Shown: in pieces, positions 38,054 to 48,794 of the stretch
How positions within the stretch are numbered: position 1 is the stretch's first letter
Layout of the letters: each line of letters begins with the position of its first letter
Assembly (NCBI GenBank): GCA_022385805.1
Contig: MU277677.1
Span: 264,252-328,251 of the forward strand
Length of the DNA: 64,000 nucleotides
Direction of reading: 5' to 3'
Origin: Pilatotrama ljubarskyi
Taxonomy: Eukaryota; Basidiomycota; Agaricomycetes; Polyporales; Polyporaceae
Made by a program: the position numbers and the translations under genes
Notes under the pieces: generated by a model
Databases searched by the model: none
Seen by the model: only the letters and a program-made list of their open reading frames with translations
Told to the model about the DNA's origin: nothing

Positions 38054-38323
38054 CTAAGCGGTGGCCGCAGGCATGGCAGCGCGGTAGACCCTGGCGGCAG
38101 GTGGCCATCGTCAGACAGTTCGGTAGGCAGTACGCAGGAACGACCGCACTCACTTGGAGGGCTTGTGGTCGTCATCGCGCTTCTTGGCCACGCCGCGGCG
38201 CGCATCGTACTGCTTGAGTGCCTTCTTGACCACGGCCCCCTCAGCGTTCGGGACCGGGTTCGCGGTGGCGAAGAGCGCGAGCGCCATGAGGGTGACGAAG
38301 AAGAGGACGATGCGGGAGTTCAT
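38054..38323 (-). CDS. Small secreted peptide precursor with Kex2-type sites
   Basis: ATG at 38323; exon 1 runs to the donor GTGAGT at about 38153. A 63-nt intron with branch CTGAC and acceptor GCCAG joins a short exon 2 ending in TAG at 38054-38056, giving about 68 residues. The signal peptide (residues about 1-21, IVLFFVTLMALALFATA) is followed by NPVPNAEGAVVKKALKQYD and a basic stretch VAKKRDDDHKPSK. KK and KKR are possible Kex2 processing sites. There are no cysteines and no C-terminal CAAX, so it is neither a disulphide-rich effector nor a basidiomycete mating pheromone. If exon 2 is not used the protein is 57 residues. A TATA element (TATATAAAAC on the minus strand, 38521-38530) lies 200 nt upstream. 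Function unknown. Confidence 0.6.
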
Positions 38324-39505
38324 GTTGAAGACGACGGGTTGAAGTGTCTACGGCGAAGGTGAAGTGTGTGCGAAGGAACGGCGGGCGGGCGGTAAGCAAG
38401 TTCCAGAGACAAGAGAAGAAGAAGAGGCGGCTTGAAAAGAGCACGGACGGAGTGGCGAACGCCGTTTGTGGAGTTTGCGACTTGGGTTGCCCGATGCGGC
38501 GGAGGGAGAAAGGGAAGCGGGTTTTATATATGCGGGCACCCTCATCGCATCTCGGCAACGTTTGTTCCAAGCGCACGGTGACGCGGTGCAACAACGAGGG
38601 TGGCCATCGGCGGTTCCGATCTGACTGGACGAAGGGATATTGCGCGGCAAGGACACTGGATTCCGCGAAGCCGAAACGCGCATCGTGGACCCGACCCTCG
38701 ACTTAGCCATCAAAGCGCGATAAAGAGATCTGCAGAATCGGTGATAATTAGAGCACCGTAATAGGGTGCTGTCTTCGGCGAGGAAATTCGTCTTATCCGC
38801 CGCATGCAGCTCGCACGTCTTGTCGAAGCCTCTGGATGGTAGACGAGCGCGCGCAGGGCTGCCTCCAGCCCAGTCGCCTTGTGGTCTGGTGGCTGCACAC
38901 GGTCGTCTTCCGGTGGACATATGTCGGCGGCGCATAACTCTCACTCGCTTCTAGGGCACCTTCGCCCTATCTAGGCGGCCTGGGAGGCGAATGCTAGCTA
39001 TCCAAGGGAGGCCATTCTGCCATCCAATCGCCCCTGGGCTGAGATGCGATGATGAACGAACAGGGAGACTGGCGGGCGCACCTACGGGGCTGTCCGCCTG
39101 TGAAACGGTCAGTTCCGGCGTGGACGAGGTCCTAGCTGGTAAGTGATCAGTAGTCAGTCTATTGACCAATGTGTAGTAGTGAATTCCACCGCAACGCGAT
39201 TTGACAAGGCAAAAACCTCCGGCCACTCTCGGTGACTTGATTCAATACCTGCTCAGTCTCAAATCGGTCGTGGTATGATCGCATTTCGCCCGGTCAATAT
39301 GGATGGAAGATGCAACATATGCAGAGACGGCCACCGCCGCCGGTGTCAGTGAGGGCCTGGCACGGGCGTCGGCCTGGTGCAAGAGATAGAGAACGGGCGC
39401 CTGTTTTGCTACCGACAAGTTCGCGAATGCCTGGGCGCCACCGGTGACAAAGCGTCACAAACAACCGCCCCGACGCTCAGCTCGGCGCACTCAACGACCA
39501 CCACC
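38324..39505. other. Intergenic, no recognised gene
   Basis: Shared upstream region of the minus-strand peptide gene and plus-strand SF3B4. Open frames here carry no motif. Confidence 0.4.
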
Positions 39506-40860
39506 ATGTCTCGACCACAAGATGACCGGAATCAAGAAGCGACGGTGTACCTGGTATGTTTACTTGAACAATATGCACTTACCACCAGCAGAAAACTTAC
39601 AAACACCCAGGGAAACCTGGATGAGCGGTGTACCGACGCGCTAATATGGGAGTTGATGCTGCAGGCAGGGCCAGTCGGTGAGTCTTGCATAGCACTCCTG
39701 AGACCGACATCAGCTGATGTACGCCGTCGGACAGTGAACGTCCACCTTCCCAAGGACCGCATATCTATGACACACCAAGGCTATGGCTTCTGTGAGTTCT
39801 TGACCGAGGAGGATGCAGAATATGCCTGCAAGATTATGAATCAGATCAAATTATGGGGTAAACCCATCAGGGTGAACAAGGTTCGTACTCTGCACGCTTC
39901 TATAGTCAGAGCTCAAGCTGACCAGCTTCTCACTCGTGGCGTTACGTTTGGGCAAAACCTTGTGATCGTCCCCCTCCTCGCGCAATGTAGGCGTCTTCCG
40001 ACAAAAAGCAACTCGACGTGGGCGCGAACCTGTTCATCGGAAACCTTGACGAAAACGTCGACGAGCGTTTGCTTTACGACACCTTCAGCGCGTTCGGTAT
40101 GATGGCCACCACAGCCAAGGTGCGTCGTATCTCCTCTCGCCATATGCTCCCGTCCCCTTCTACCTCCATAGCAGTACTGACACGCCTCCCTCTCCCAATC
40201 CCACTCCACTCCTCCATTGCACAGATTGCGCGCGACCCGACAACAGGAAAATCGAAGGGCTACGGTTTCGTCTCGTACACGGACTTCGAGTCCTCGGACG
40301 CGGCGATCGAAGCCATGAACGGCCAGTTCCTCATGAACAAGGCCATTACGGTCCAGTACGCATTCAAGAAGGACGGAAAGGGCGAACGGCACGGCACACC
40401 CGCCGAGCGACTCCTCGCCGCGCAGGCCCGCAAGAACAACGCGCTTCCCGTTGCTGCGCGGCCGCCTCCTGCGCCCATGGGTGCACTCAGCGCGTTCGGT
40501 GCGCGTCCGCCAGTGCCAGGGTATCAGGGTCCGTACCAAGGCCAGTTCGCCGGCGCGCTCGCCGCCCCGCCACCACCGCCCCCCGCTGGTTTCGCCCCCC
40601 AGCAGACGATGGTCCCTCAAGGCATGCCCGCACTGCCTCCCCCGCCCATGCAGGGCATGCCTCCTCAAGGTATGCCCATGGGCGTCCCCCCTCCTCCCCC
40701 TGGTGTGCCCGTCTACAACCCTCAAGGCGGCTTCGTGCCTCCGCCTCCACCACCCGGCTTCATGCCTCAGGGCATGCCTGGCATGATGCCACCACCCCCG
40801 CCGATGATGCCTCCGGGCGGTATGCCTCCCCCGCAGCCGCAGTACATGCAGCAGATGTGA
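39506..40860 (+). CDS. HSH49: Splicing factor 3b subunit 4 (SF3B4/Hsh49)
   Basis: ATG 39506, TGA 40858-40860, about five exons. Two RRMs: the first has [20 protein letters not shown] (RNP2 region) and [16 protein letters not shown] (RNP1); the second has [19 protein letters not shown] and [20 protein letters not shown]. After [20 protein letters not shown] comes a long proline/methionine/glycine tail with repeated MPPQGM-like units and polyproline runs, the usual ending of SF3B4. The protein belongs to the SF3b complex of U2 snRNP, binds pre-mRNA around the branch site and contacts SF3B2. Introns interrupt both RRMs; the one at 40121-40224 is about 100 nt, longer than most here. Confidence 0.95.
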
Positions 40861-42667
40861 CCACGTCTCCCCGGATTGGCTTTCTGCGCCTGCTGTACCC
40901 TCGATCTCTTCCTCCTTGGCGCGTCTTGGCGGTCTCTGCGGCGTCGCTTGCCGGCGCGTGTGCGGACGTTGTACGTTGTTCGGTGACGTTGTAGCGTTGA
41001 CTTGCGTGTTTCCTCACGCGACGTAATGATATCTCTTCTACGATTACAGGCAGGTGTGGCTCGATAAATCTGGCTGCGACAGGGAAGCTCAGCACGATGC
41101 ATTGCACGCTGCAGTTCGTCGGGTGCTCATGCACGCTTCTGCGGGCAGCATGTCCGGCTTCTGAGAAGTCCAGATATGGCCGGGAAAGTTTGACTTCGAC
41201 AGGCGTTTGGTAGCGGCGGTGCAACAAGCTCAAGCTCGTCGGGTTCCGCGTGCAGTACGCCTGCCCAGGCTCCTCTTCGGCTCCTCGAAGGGAACCATCC
41301 GCTGTCCGCGCTCCGAACTCCAAAGCCCGTATGGTCGTATCGACGTCCGGGGGGAGATCGGTGCCCACCCTCTCCCCGCGAGCTAAACCTTTCGTCGGAT
41401 TGTCGCTTTCGCAGAGGCTACCAGCCTTCGTCACCGTTGCCGTTGCCCGTGCACACCATGTTGCTTTACCTCTCGCAGCCGATATGGCCGATCCGGACGT
41501 GGGACGTTGGCTCGGCTGTGATGGGCTTGTTGAGGCCGCATAGCGTCCTCCCTCGGTACCCTGAGGTTGTCAGCTCTGTCTTCTCGCAGGGTATGCCACC
41601 TGCAGATCTAGCGCTTGGATCCTCGTATCAAGCCGAAGCTGCGTGCCGCTACGATCCACCGTGCTGCGTCCAGACCCCTCTGAGCTGCCCGAGCGAGAAT
41701 CGTCAGGTCGCAGCTCACAGTAGGCGCACGTCCCGTTTGGTGCAGGCCCATGACGGCCAAATGCTGCGTCGTCACGGAATCACGTGTGGGCAGGTGATAA
41801 TGACAAGGTTCGATTCGCGTTTGCGTTTGCGTGTGCATGCGGTGGCGGGGTGTGCATACGGCAGCGCGCAGCTGGTGGATGCTGTGAGACGGTGTGGAGC
41901 GCAGTGAGGAGGGTCACGGGTGCGTGGATATCGATATCGTTGATTAGCTTGGATCGCAATGGGTGCGCACATGCAGTGTGCGCGCACGGAACTTTGTAAC
42001 TGAACTGGCGCAGCTGCCAGCATCGACTGGGTCGTCATCATGTTCGAGGGACGGCACCGGTACCTACGAGCGTTGCATTGGCCATGGCAAGAACAGAGAT
42101 GTCGACGCGGCTGAAACATGCACTGGCCGGTTCTTGAAGCTTGGAATACTGTACATGAGTAGTGTACTGCGGAACCCCGGGCCCCCTCGAGCTTGTGAGG
42201 CATTCGGACGCGCGGGGCGCACTCGTAGCGCAACCGTAACGGTCCAGCACGACCTTCACAAACGTGTGGGTGTGTCATCTGCGGCGGCGGGGCTCTCTCT
42301 TCGAGTCGACCCGTAGCTTCCCTTGGCAGGCGTTCCGCCGCCGCCGCCGCCGTCCTCCAAGGACCCGAGACGGCCGATGATCTTCGTGCTCGGCCGCCGC
42401 TGACCACGACAATGTCAACCGCCCGACCTTCACGTATTCACGACGGGATCCACAAGCAACAGTGCGATAGTCTCCGAGGCCTCGCAGGCCAAGGTTCGAC
42501 GTGCAGCGGTGAAGCTGTCTGCGCATCCTTCTCCCTCGGCAGCGTCGAAAGCGACTCCTCGGTTGTGCCTATAGGATCTATAGGACATGAACATAATACT
42601 GGTATCGCATCTCCAGCCCCACAGGCCGCATCAACATCGTGCGCCCCCAGGCCCCGGACCTCGCGGG
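40861..42667. other. Intergenic, no recognised gene
   Basis: About 1.8 kb between convergent SF3B4 and the CMD-like gene. It is GC-rich, so long random open frames occur on both strands, but none has a motif or splice structure. Confidence 0.4.
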
Positions 42668-44610
42668 TTACGACTCCTCCTCCTCCTCCTCCTCCTCCTC
42701 GTCGACGACTTCCGGCACGCCATGCCTCCACCTTACGCCCACGGCCCGCGCGACCTCCATCGCGACCGCCCGCACCGCCCTCACCTGCTCGAGCGACGCG
42801 CCGCTCCGGCGCGCGTTCGCGAGGTGCCACGCGACCTGGCGGGGCGCGTCGACCGCGACGAGCGCGGCGACGATCGCGTACTGGCACTCGACCTGCGTGA
42901 GCGCGTCCGTGCCGCCGTACGTCATGCCGTACCCGACCGTGCTGCAGAACCAGCCTGCGCGGGGACGGGGACGGGAACGTGCATGTCAGCGGGGCGTGGA
43001 GCACGGAAGAACGGGAAGGCCGGGGGGGAAGGGGGGAGGAGGGGATGGGCGAGGTGGGCAGGTGGAAGGGGGTTGGAGAGGGGATTGGCAGGGGTGAGGG
43101 AGGGGATAGGGCTGGGCGGGTCGCACGGATGATAGGCTAGGGGTGATAGGTAGGCACGAAGGTCGAAGATCGGCGAAGCGGACGCACGGGAACTCGGTGA
43201 AAGGGAAGGAAGGACGGGGGNNNNNNNNNNNNNNNNNNNNNNNNNNNNNNNNNNNNNNNNNNNNNNNNNNNNNNNNNNNNNNNNNNNNNNNNNNNGGGAG
43301 GAAGAGGAGAGGCATCAAGGGGGAGAAAGGACGGACCTAGGTCCAAGTAGGCTGAGTCGAGCTGACCCTGCACGGCGTCTGCGGCGTCATGGTATATCGC
43401 GCGGAAGAGCTCCTCCCCGCGCTGGTCAAACACCGACATGTGCTTGTTGGTGGCTCTGCGGATGATCGTTAGATATAAGGGCATATGCGTATATGCGCGC
43501 CCCTTGCTGCTTGAGTAGGAGTACCCACCGGAGTCGCTGGGTGTCGCGGAGGTTCTCGGGCATGACTTCGTTGAGCGCGATGAGGCTGTTGATTGACTGC
43601 GAACATGAATATCAAGAGCGTCAGGACAGTGGGCGGATCCAGCCAGGAGGACAGAGCTATGTAGCATGGCCGTTGGCGATGTGGCCGACAAACGACGTTC
43701 GGGGTGGAGAGTACGCAGCAGGCGCACAAATATCTCAATGGCACGTAGAGTGCACCCTTCTTGTCAACGACCTAGGGCTAGCTATGGACAACGACGGATA
43801 CGAGCTGTTGGAAGGGGCTGTCGGATCGCAGACGGACCCGCTCCCAAAACGTCTCAGAATATCTCACCGCTTACGCGCAGCTGCTCCTCTGCTGGCTGTG
43901 GGTACGGGAAGCCATTCATCATATCTCAGTTGCCCCCCAACTCAGGCCGGGACAGTGGGAACAATGCTCCGACGAGCAGGGGCCCGAAAAGAGGGAGGCT
44001 GAGCCTGCGTAGCAGGAGTATGAGAGCGGGGACTCCGCGGAACGTTTTCGGCTCCTCGGAAACTCAGCGGCGCATGCATTCTGACTAGATGGATGCGCCC
44101 AGCGGCGTCTCAGAGACTGGATTCGGTATGATGCGCCCTGTGGGTGAACGAGGTGCGGCGGCCCTTCTGACCTTCTGAGATGAATCGAATCCAGCAGGCT
44201 TTCACGGCCGGCATGGAACGCTGGACGTGCAAGCCGCCGGGGATGTCGCGAGAGACGGCAGTTTAAGCGCACGGAGTGCGATATTGAAGACTCACCCTGG
44301 GCATTCCGCTCAACAGTCCGCTCTGCAGGACACTCTCGCGAATCTTCCTCGCAAGGACGAGCTTCTGTCTCAATGCAGCATCGCCCGTGATACGCTTGGC
44401 GAGCTGCTCCACGCGGAGCTCTTCGAGGGCGTACTTGAAGACGACGGGGACTGCCTCGGGCACGTTTGCTGCGCTAAACGCTACGGCGGTGATCATGGCC
44501 CATGGATTGGACAGTGTGCCTGGGGAGGCGGTGGCGGAGAGTCCGTCCGCTGGATAGAGGGCTTTGAGGGAGCTGAGGAACTTGAAGGAGGGGGCTGCGT
44601 AGTTTGCCAT
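42668..44610 (-). CDS. Carboxymuconolactone decarboxylase-like (AhpD-like) protein
   Basis: ATG at 44610, TAA at 42668-42670, four exons, about 255 residues. Exon 1 ends LLSGMPR; exon 2 reads SINSLIALNEVMPENLRD; exon 3 has MSVFDQRGEELFRAIYHDA. Exon 4 holds the CMD pattern QVECQYAIVAALVAVDAPRQ, then WHLANARRSGASLEQVRAV. This all-helical family includes gamma-carboxymuconolactone decarboxylases and AhpD-type peroxidase partners. The AhpD CxxC pair is not seen, so a redox role is not supported and the reaction is unknown. The tail is a run of glutamates encoded by a GAG repeat (42674-42700). Intron 1 is about 690 nt, far longer than others here, and intron 3 contains a 75-N gap. Confidence 0.82.
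42674..42700. repeat. (TCC)n trinucleotide repeat, nine units
   Basis: Encodes the terminal glutamate run of the CMD-like protein on the minus strand. Copy number is likely to vary between strains. Confidence 0.85.
43221..43295. other. Assembly gap of 75 N
   Basis: Lies in the pyrimidine-rich third intron of the CMD-like gene (minus-strand view), in a low-complexity G/A-rich plus-strand tract that probably defeated sequencing. Confidence 0.95.
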
Positions 44611-45232
44611 GGAGAGCGTGGGCGAGGAGGTTAGGAATGGGAGACGTACGGTATATGTACGCTTGGACACTCGCGTTCCGAGGCCGAGGTGTGACGGGGA
44701 CAGACCTTGGCTGGGACGAGCATCTGGCGGGCGCAAGCTGGCGCTGAACGTGAACAGGCCAGCGTGCGCACGATGTGGCGAAAGGGAAGCGGCCGTGTGC
44801 GACAGGCGTGCGAACGCTCTGCAGCACAGCGATCCCCCGGCCGAGCTCGCGTCCTCCCAAAGTCCCACGCCACCGACGCGTCCGGTCGTCCACACGCGTG
44901 ATGTCATCCAACGGCCGTGAGCGTGTGCGTGTGCGTGTGCGCAGAGTCTCCGTGCAGTCGGGCGCGCGAGAGCGGGCGGCCGGTCGGCCGAGCGGGGGTG
45001 GTTTCGCAGCCGCCGTTGTCGGGGAGTTGTCATGGGGTCCTCCAGCCTCCCGCCCGCCCGCCCGGTCCCCTTCCGCTTACGGCCCACACACCAGCTGCTG
45101 AATAAATCATCAGCTCCTCTTCGCACGTCCCCTTTCGACCATCCCTCCTCTCACCACCACCACCACCCTCCACGTCGTCTGCCCTTTCTCTTCCCCACCA
45201 CCACGCCACTCCAAACAGCCTAGCTCTCCACA

Positions 45233-46037
45233 ATGCGTATGTCCCCGCGCGCCCTCGCAACGCGCGCACGCAACTCACGCGCCCTCACTTGCAGCTCCGA
45301 GGAAACGCGCTGCTGAGGACGATGGCGCCGGTCCCACCACCCGCAGCGCGAAGGCCCCCAAGACAGACCAGTCCCCCGCCAAAGCCCGCGGCGGCCGCAC
45401 CAAGAAGGGCCCCAAGGTCCGTCCACCGTCGTCCCCTTCCCTCTCCCGCTGACCACCGAACCGCGGGCGCGCGCACAGGCAAACCTCGCCGCGTCCGCCT
45501 TCAAGGCCCGCGCCCTGCCCCTGCACGTCAACATCACCCACACACCCCCCGTCCTCGCCGACGACGGCACCGTCTCCCTCGCCTCCACCGACCCCGGCTT
45601 CGTCGGCACCACCACCCTCCTCCCAGGCACCTTCGCCACCGGCAGCTACGGCTGGAAGGGTTCCAAGCGCCTCACGATCGAGATCCAGAACCCCGACGGC
45701 GGCGAGGGCGCGGAGAAGGAGAAGGTCCATGTCATGCTTACGTGCGTGTTTCTCTTCTTTCCTGTGCGTGTCGCCTGCCGTGTGGGAGCGGTGCTGAAGC
45801 GAGTTGCTCGTTGCTAGCATCAACGCGACCGTGATGGGAAGCAAGGGCGCGAAGGACGACGAGGGCGAGGAGGGCGACCCCAAGGAGGAGGGCGCTGAAG
45901 AGGCCGGAGACGCCGATGCTGAGAAGGCCGTAGAGGAGGCAGTCACGGAGGAGGAGGGGAAAGAGGCAGAGGGCGACGCGAAGGAGGCGAACGGAGAGGC
46001 CAAGGAGGCCATGGAGGACGTCAAGGAGGGCGAGTAG
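45233..46037 (+). CDS. Conserved-looking protein of unknown function with acidic K/E/A tail
   Basis: The start codon ATG at 45233 is followed one base later by an intron, so exon 1 contributes only M and part of the next codon. Exon 2 gives PPRKRAAEDDGAGPTTRS with basic, nuclear-signal-like clusters and RGGRTKKGPK. Exon 3 starts ANLAASAFKARALPLHVNIT and has a compact domain (PPVLADDGTVSLASTDPGFV, TFATGSYGWKGSKRLTIEI). The last exon has INATVMGSKGAKDDEGEEG and then an Ala/Glu/Lys-rich tail, ending DVKEGE at TAG 46035-46037. About 190 residues. Clean splice signals and the folded-looking centre support a real gene. The basic start and acidic tail suggest a nuclear or chromatin-associated protein, but this is inference. 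Confidence 0.7.
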
Positions 46038-46705
46038 ACGACCTCTTCATCCTGGTCGTCGATCAACTCGATCAACCTATGTTATGCGTATCTACCCCGT
46101 GCTTTCTCTTGCGTATAGGGTACAGGATATACACACGCGTACTGCGGATTTGCACTTACCTTTCGTCTTTGTGTGCTCCTCGCATGCGTCGAGTACCGCT
46201 CGCTCCCAAGTGGGCCGCACTTCTGGTCATCCGAGACTCACAACTCCCTCCCAGCGTTCTCTGCAGCGCGCTAGGCGGCTACGCATCTCCTGGCAGCGTA
46301 CGGTGAACGATTGCAGACCGGTGACCGTACGATAGTCCTAGCCGGTGCGGGGGGGGGGGGGGGGCATGGGGGTCCAGGAGGCAGAGAGACCCATGGGGTC
46401 ACCAATACAGGGGCCGGGGGTGTTCTGACCTGCCTGAGTACGACCAGAGCACACCGATTGTGGTCGCAAGGCTACCGCTGCCTGGTAAGAGAGAAGAACA
46501 AAAAGCTCGCGAAGGGTTGTGGGAGCAATGAGTCGCAGGCGTCTATCCACGCGATTCGCGATCGGGCAGCTGAGCTTCAGCCACACTTCAAGTTGCCCCT
46601 TGTCCTCTCCTACGACGACACCCTCTCGCGCACGCAAGGACCAAAAGACTTCGCTTCTACTTTCGCGCATCTAAGAGCTCATACCGTGATTGCTCCTGCT
46701 TTGCG
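46038..46705. other. Intergenic, contains poly-G run
   Basis: Between the acidic-tailed protein and ORC2. No gene seen. Contains a run of 16 G at 46349-46364. Confidence 0.4.
46349..46364. repeat. Poly-G homopolymer (16 G)
   Basis: Run of 16 consecutive G, about 340 nt upstream of the ORC2 ATG. Its length may be unreliable in the assembly. Confidence 0.9.
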
Positions 46706-48244
46706 ATGCTATCGGAAGACGCGTACACGTCCTACGCCGAAGAAGAAGACGAAGAGCTCGAGGACTGGCCCGGCGACCCGCGCACGCCCAGCCGCAGGTT
46801 CCACCGGCGCGCCCTCACCGACGATGAGGACGACGACGCAGCCGAGTATTCTTCAGACGAAGAGCATGAAGAGCTAGAAGAGCCCACGCAGGGCTTCGCG
46901 ACGCACACCGCGTTCGACGCATACTTCCAGCTCGCGTCCAAGCCCGCGCGCACCTCCGCGAACGTCTTCTCCGAGCTCGTCCCCCCGCTCACGCCCGAAG
47001 ACGCCGCGGCCGCCCTCTCCGCCCACCGCGACCGTGCACGCTCTACGCACCCGCGCCTGTGGGAGGACGAGAAGCTGCGCGCGGCGTCCTACCGACGGTT
47101 CCGCACGGAGCTCGAAGAGGGCTTCAACCTGCTCTTCTACGGCTGCGGCTCGAAGCGCGAGTTCCTGAACGGATTTGCGGGCTGGCTCGCGGAGGAGGGC
47201 GGGCATGTCGTGGTCGCGAACGGGTTCCAGCCGGCCTTCACCTTCCGCGACCTGCTCGGCGCGATCGAGAGGGTGCCAGGCGTGCTCGGGGACGAAGGCG
47301 AGTCCTCCTCATCCGGAGCTGTAGGAGGGCTCGACGCACAGGTCCAGCGCATACATACGTTCTTCTCCCGACCGTCCCGCCCTTCCGCCTCCTCATCCGC
47401 GACCCCCTCGTCCTCCCGTGCGGATCCGGACGGCGACCTCCCGCACCTCTACATCATAGTACACAACATCGAAAGCGCCGCGTTCCGCGCACCGAAGCAC
47501 CGTGCGGCCCTCGCGCTCCTCGCGCTCGCCCCGCGCATCCACCTCTGCGCGTCGTTCGACCACGTCGTCGGCACGCCCCTCCAGTGGTCCCTCTCCGAGA
47601 TCTTCGCGCGCAAGCCCTCCTCTCTCCCCGAAGCCGATGGCGCAGCCCGAGCAGAACGCTCAGGCGCGCACGCGGCGCCGAAACGCGGCTTCGCGTGGCT
47701 CTGGCACGACCTGACCACGCTCGCGCCGTACGACTTTGAGCTTGCGTACGCGGATCCCACCGTCCTCACCGGCGCGTCCGCTCTGCGCGGTGCGCGCGCC
47801 TCTGCGGCCGCCTCGTCCGCGCTCGCAGCAAGCAGTGCGGGGGCGGCGGGGAGAGCGGGAGCGGGAGCGGTGACGGAGACCGCGGCGAGGCATATATTGG
47901 CGAGCGTCACGCAGAAGGCGAAGAAGCTCTTCGTGCTCCTGGGGACGAAGCAGCTTGAGGTCATGGATGCGCCTGCGTCCGCCACGGAGGCGCAGGCGGA
48001 GGGAGGGACGGTGGTGGGGGATGGGGAGGGGGAGGGCGCGTACGACTACGACCGGCTCTTCGCGGCCGCGCGGGACAATTTTGTAGCGCAGAACGATACG
48101 GCGCTGCGTGCGCTGCTGGGCGAGTTCAGGGACCACGGGTTGGTGGTTACGACCGCATCTGGGGGCGGGGAGGCGCTGTGGATCCCGATGAGGAGGGAGG
48201 CGCTGATGAAGGTCGTGGCGGATCTGAAGGCGGAAGGTGCCTAG
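46706..48244 (+). CDS. ORC2: Origin recognition complex subunit 2
   Basis: Single exon, ATG 46706 to TAG 48242-48244, 512 residues. An acidic N-terminal region (EEEDEELEDWPGD, DDEDDDAAEYSSDEEHEELE) leads to the ORC2 core: FDAYFQLASKPARTSANVFSE, ELEEGFNLLFYGCGSKREFL and FRDLLGAIERVPGVL, then LPHLYIIVHNIESAAFRAPK, HLCASFDHVVGTPLQWS and FAWLWHDLTTLAPYDFELAY. The C-terminal winged-helix part ends EALWIPMRREALMKVVADLK. ORC2 has an AAA-like fold without an active ATPase site and helps ORC load MCM at replication origins. A Ser/Ala-rich insertion (about residues 205-250) and an Ala-rich one near residues 360-390 are low complexity. The absence of introns is notable among intron-rich neighbours. Confidence 0.93.
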   Translation: MLSEDAYTSYAEEEDEELEDWPGDPRTPSRRFHRRALTDDEDDDAAEYSSDEEHEELEEPTQGFATHTAFDAYFQLASKPARTSANVFSELVPPLTPEDAAAALSAHRDRARSTHPRLWEDEKLRAASYRRFRTELEEGFNLLFYGCGSKREFLNGFAGWLAEEGGHVVVANGFQPAFTFRDLLGAIERVPGVLGDEGESSSSGAVGGLDAQVQRIHTFFSRPSRPSASSSATPSSSRADPDGDLPHLYIIVHNIESAAFRAPKHRAALALLALAPRIHLCASFDHVVGTPLQWSLSEIFARKPSSLPEADGAARAERSGAHAAPKRGFAWLWHDLTTLAPYDFELAYADPTVLTGASALRGARASAAASSALAASSAGAAGRAGAGAVTETAARHILASVTQKAKKLFVLLGTKQLEVMDAPASATEAQAEGGTVVGDGEGEGAYDYDRLFAAARDNFVAQNDTALRALLGEFRDHGLVVTTASGGGEALWIPMRREALMKVVADLKAEGA

Positions 48245-48794
48245 CGATCTGCTAGTGGGATTGTACCGTCTTATCTGCACAGTGCCGTCTGCTTTCGTGG
48301 TGTACACGTGTATTGCTAGTACTTGTGTGTGTGTCTCTTTGAACGTCCGGCTTGTGTGGCACGGTGTACGGCAGGGCGCTTCACGCGCTGCTGCACTACT
48401 CGAGTTACTACTGAGATACTATCAGAACTTCTTCTATACCAGTAATGCTCACGACCCAATGATTACGCCCCGACGTTCTCCTCGTCATACTACTCATAGG
48501 AGGTCCTCCAGAGTTGCGCGGGGAGACCTACTGGGCGGCACGTCCAGTGCGCCGCGGCGACTACTTATTGCAATATTAACCACCTGTTTAACGGCACAGC
48601 CACCATCGTCCAAGTTCGCGGCTGACTCGCGTTTGTCAAGTTTTCGCGACCTTTCCTCAGCGCGGTCGCGAAGAAAAGCCTCGGGCCCCGGGTAAGTGGC
48701 GTCATCCAAGCTCCTTCTCTTTTCTCTTTCAATGAAGTACTGAGCTCCAGGCTCACTACTACCCAAGTTCGCAACTTGAAGAGATTTCACTACC
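48245..48794. other. Intergenic, no recognised gene
   Basis: ORC2 3' UTR and the promoter of the MYND-type locus. No coding exon seen. Confidence 0.4.

Noticed and set aside
38054..38323. Mating pheromone precursor
   Set aside because: No C-terminal CAAX farnesylation motif and no adjacent STE3-type receptor.
45275..46075. 266-codon minus-strand open frame with Ser/Ala-rich product
   Set aside because: Mirror of the well-spliced plus-strand acidic-tail gene; low-complexity shadow.
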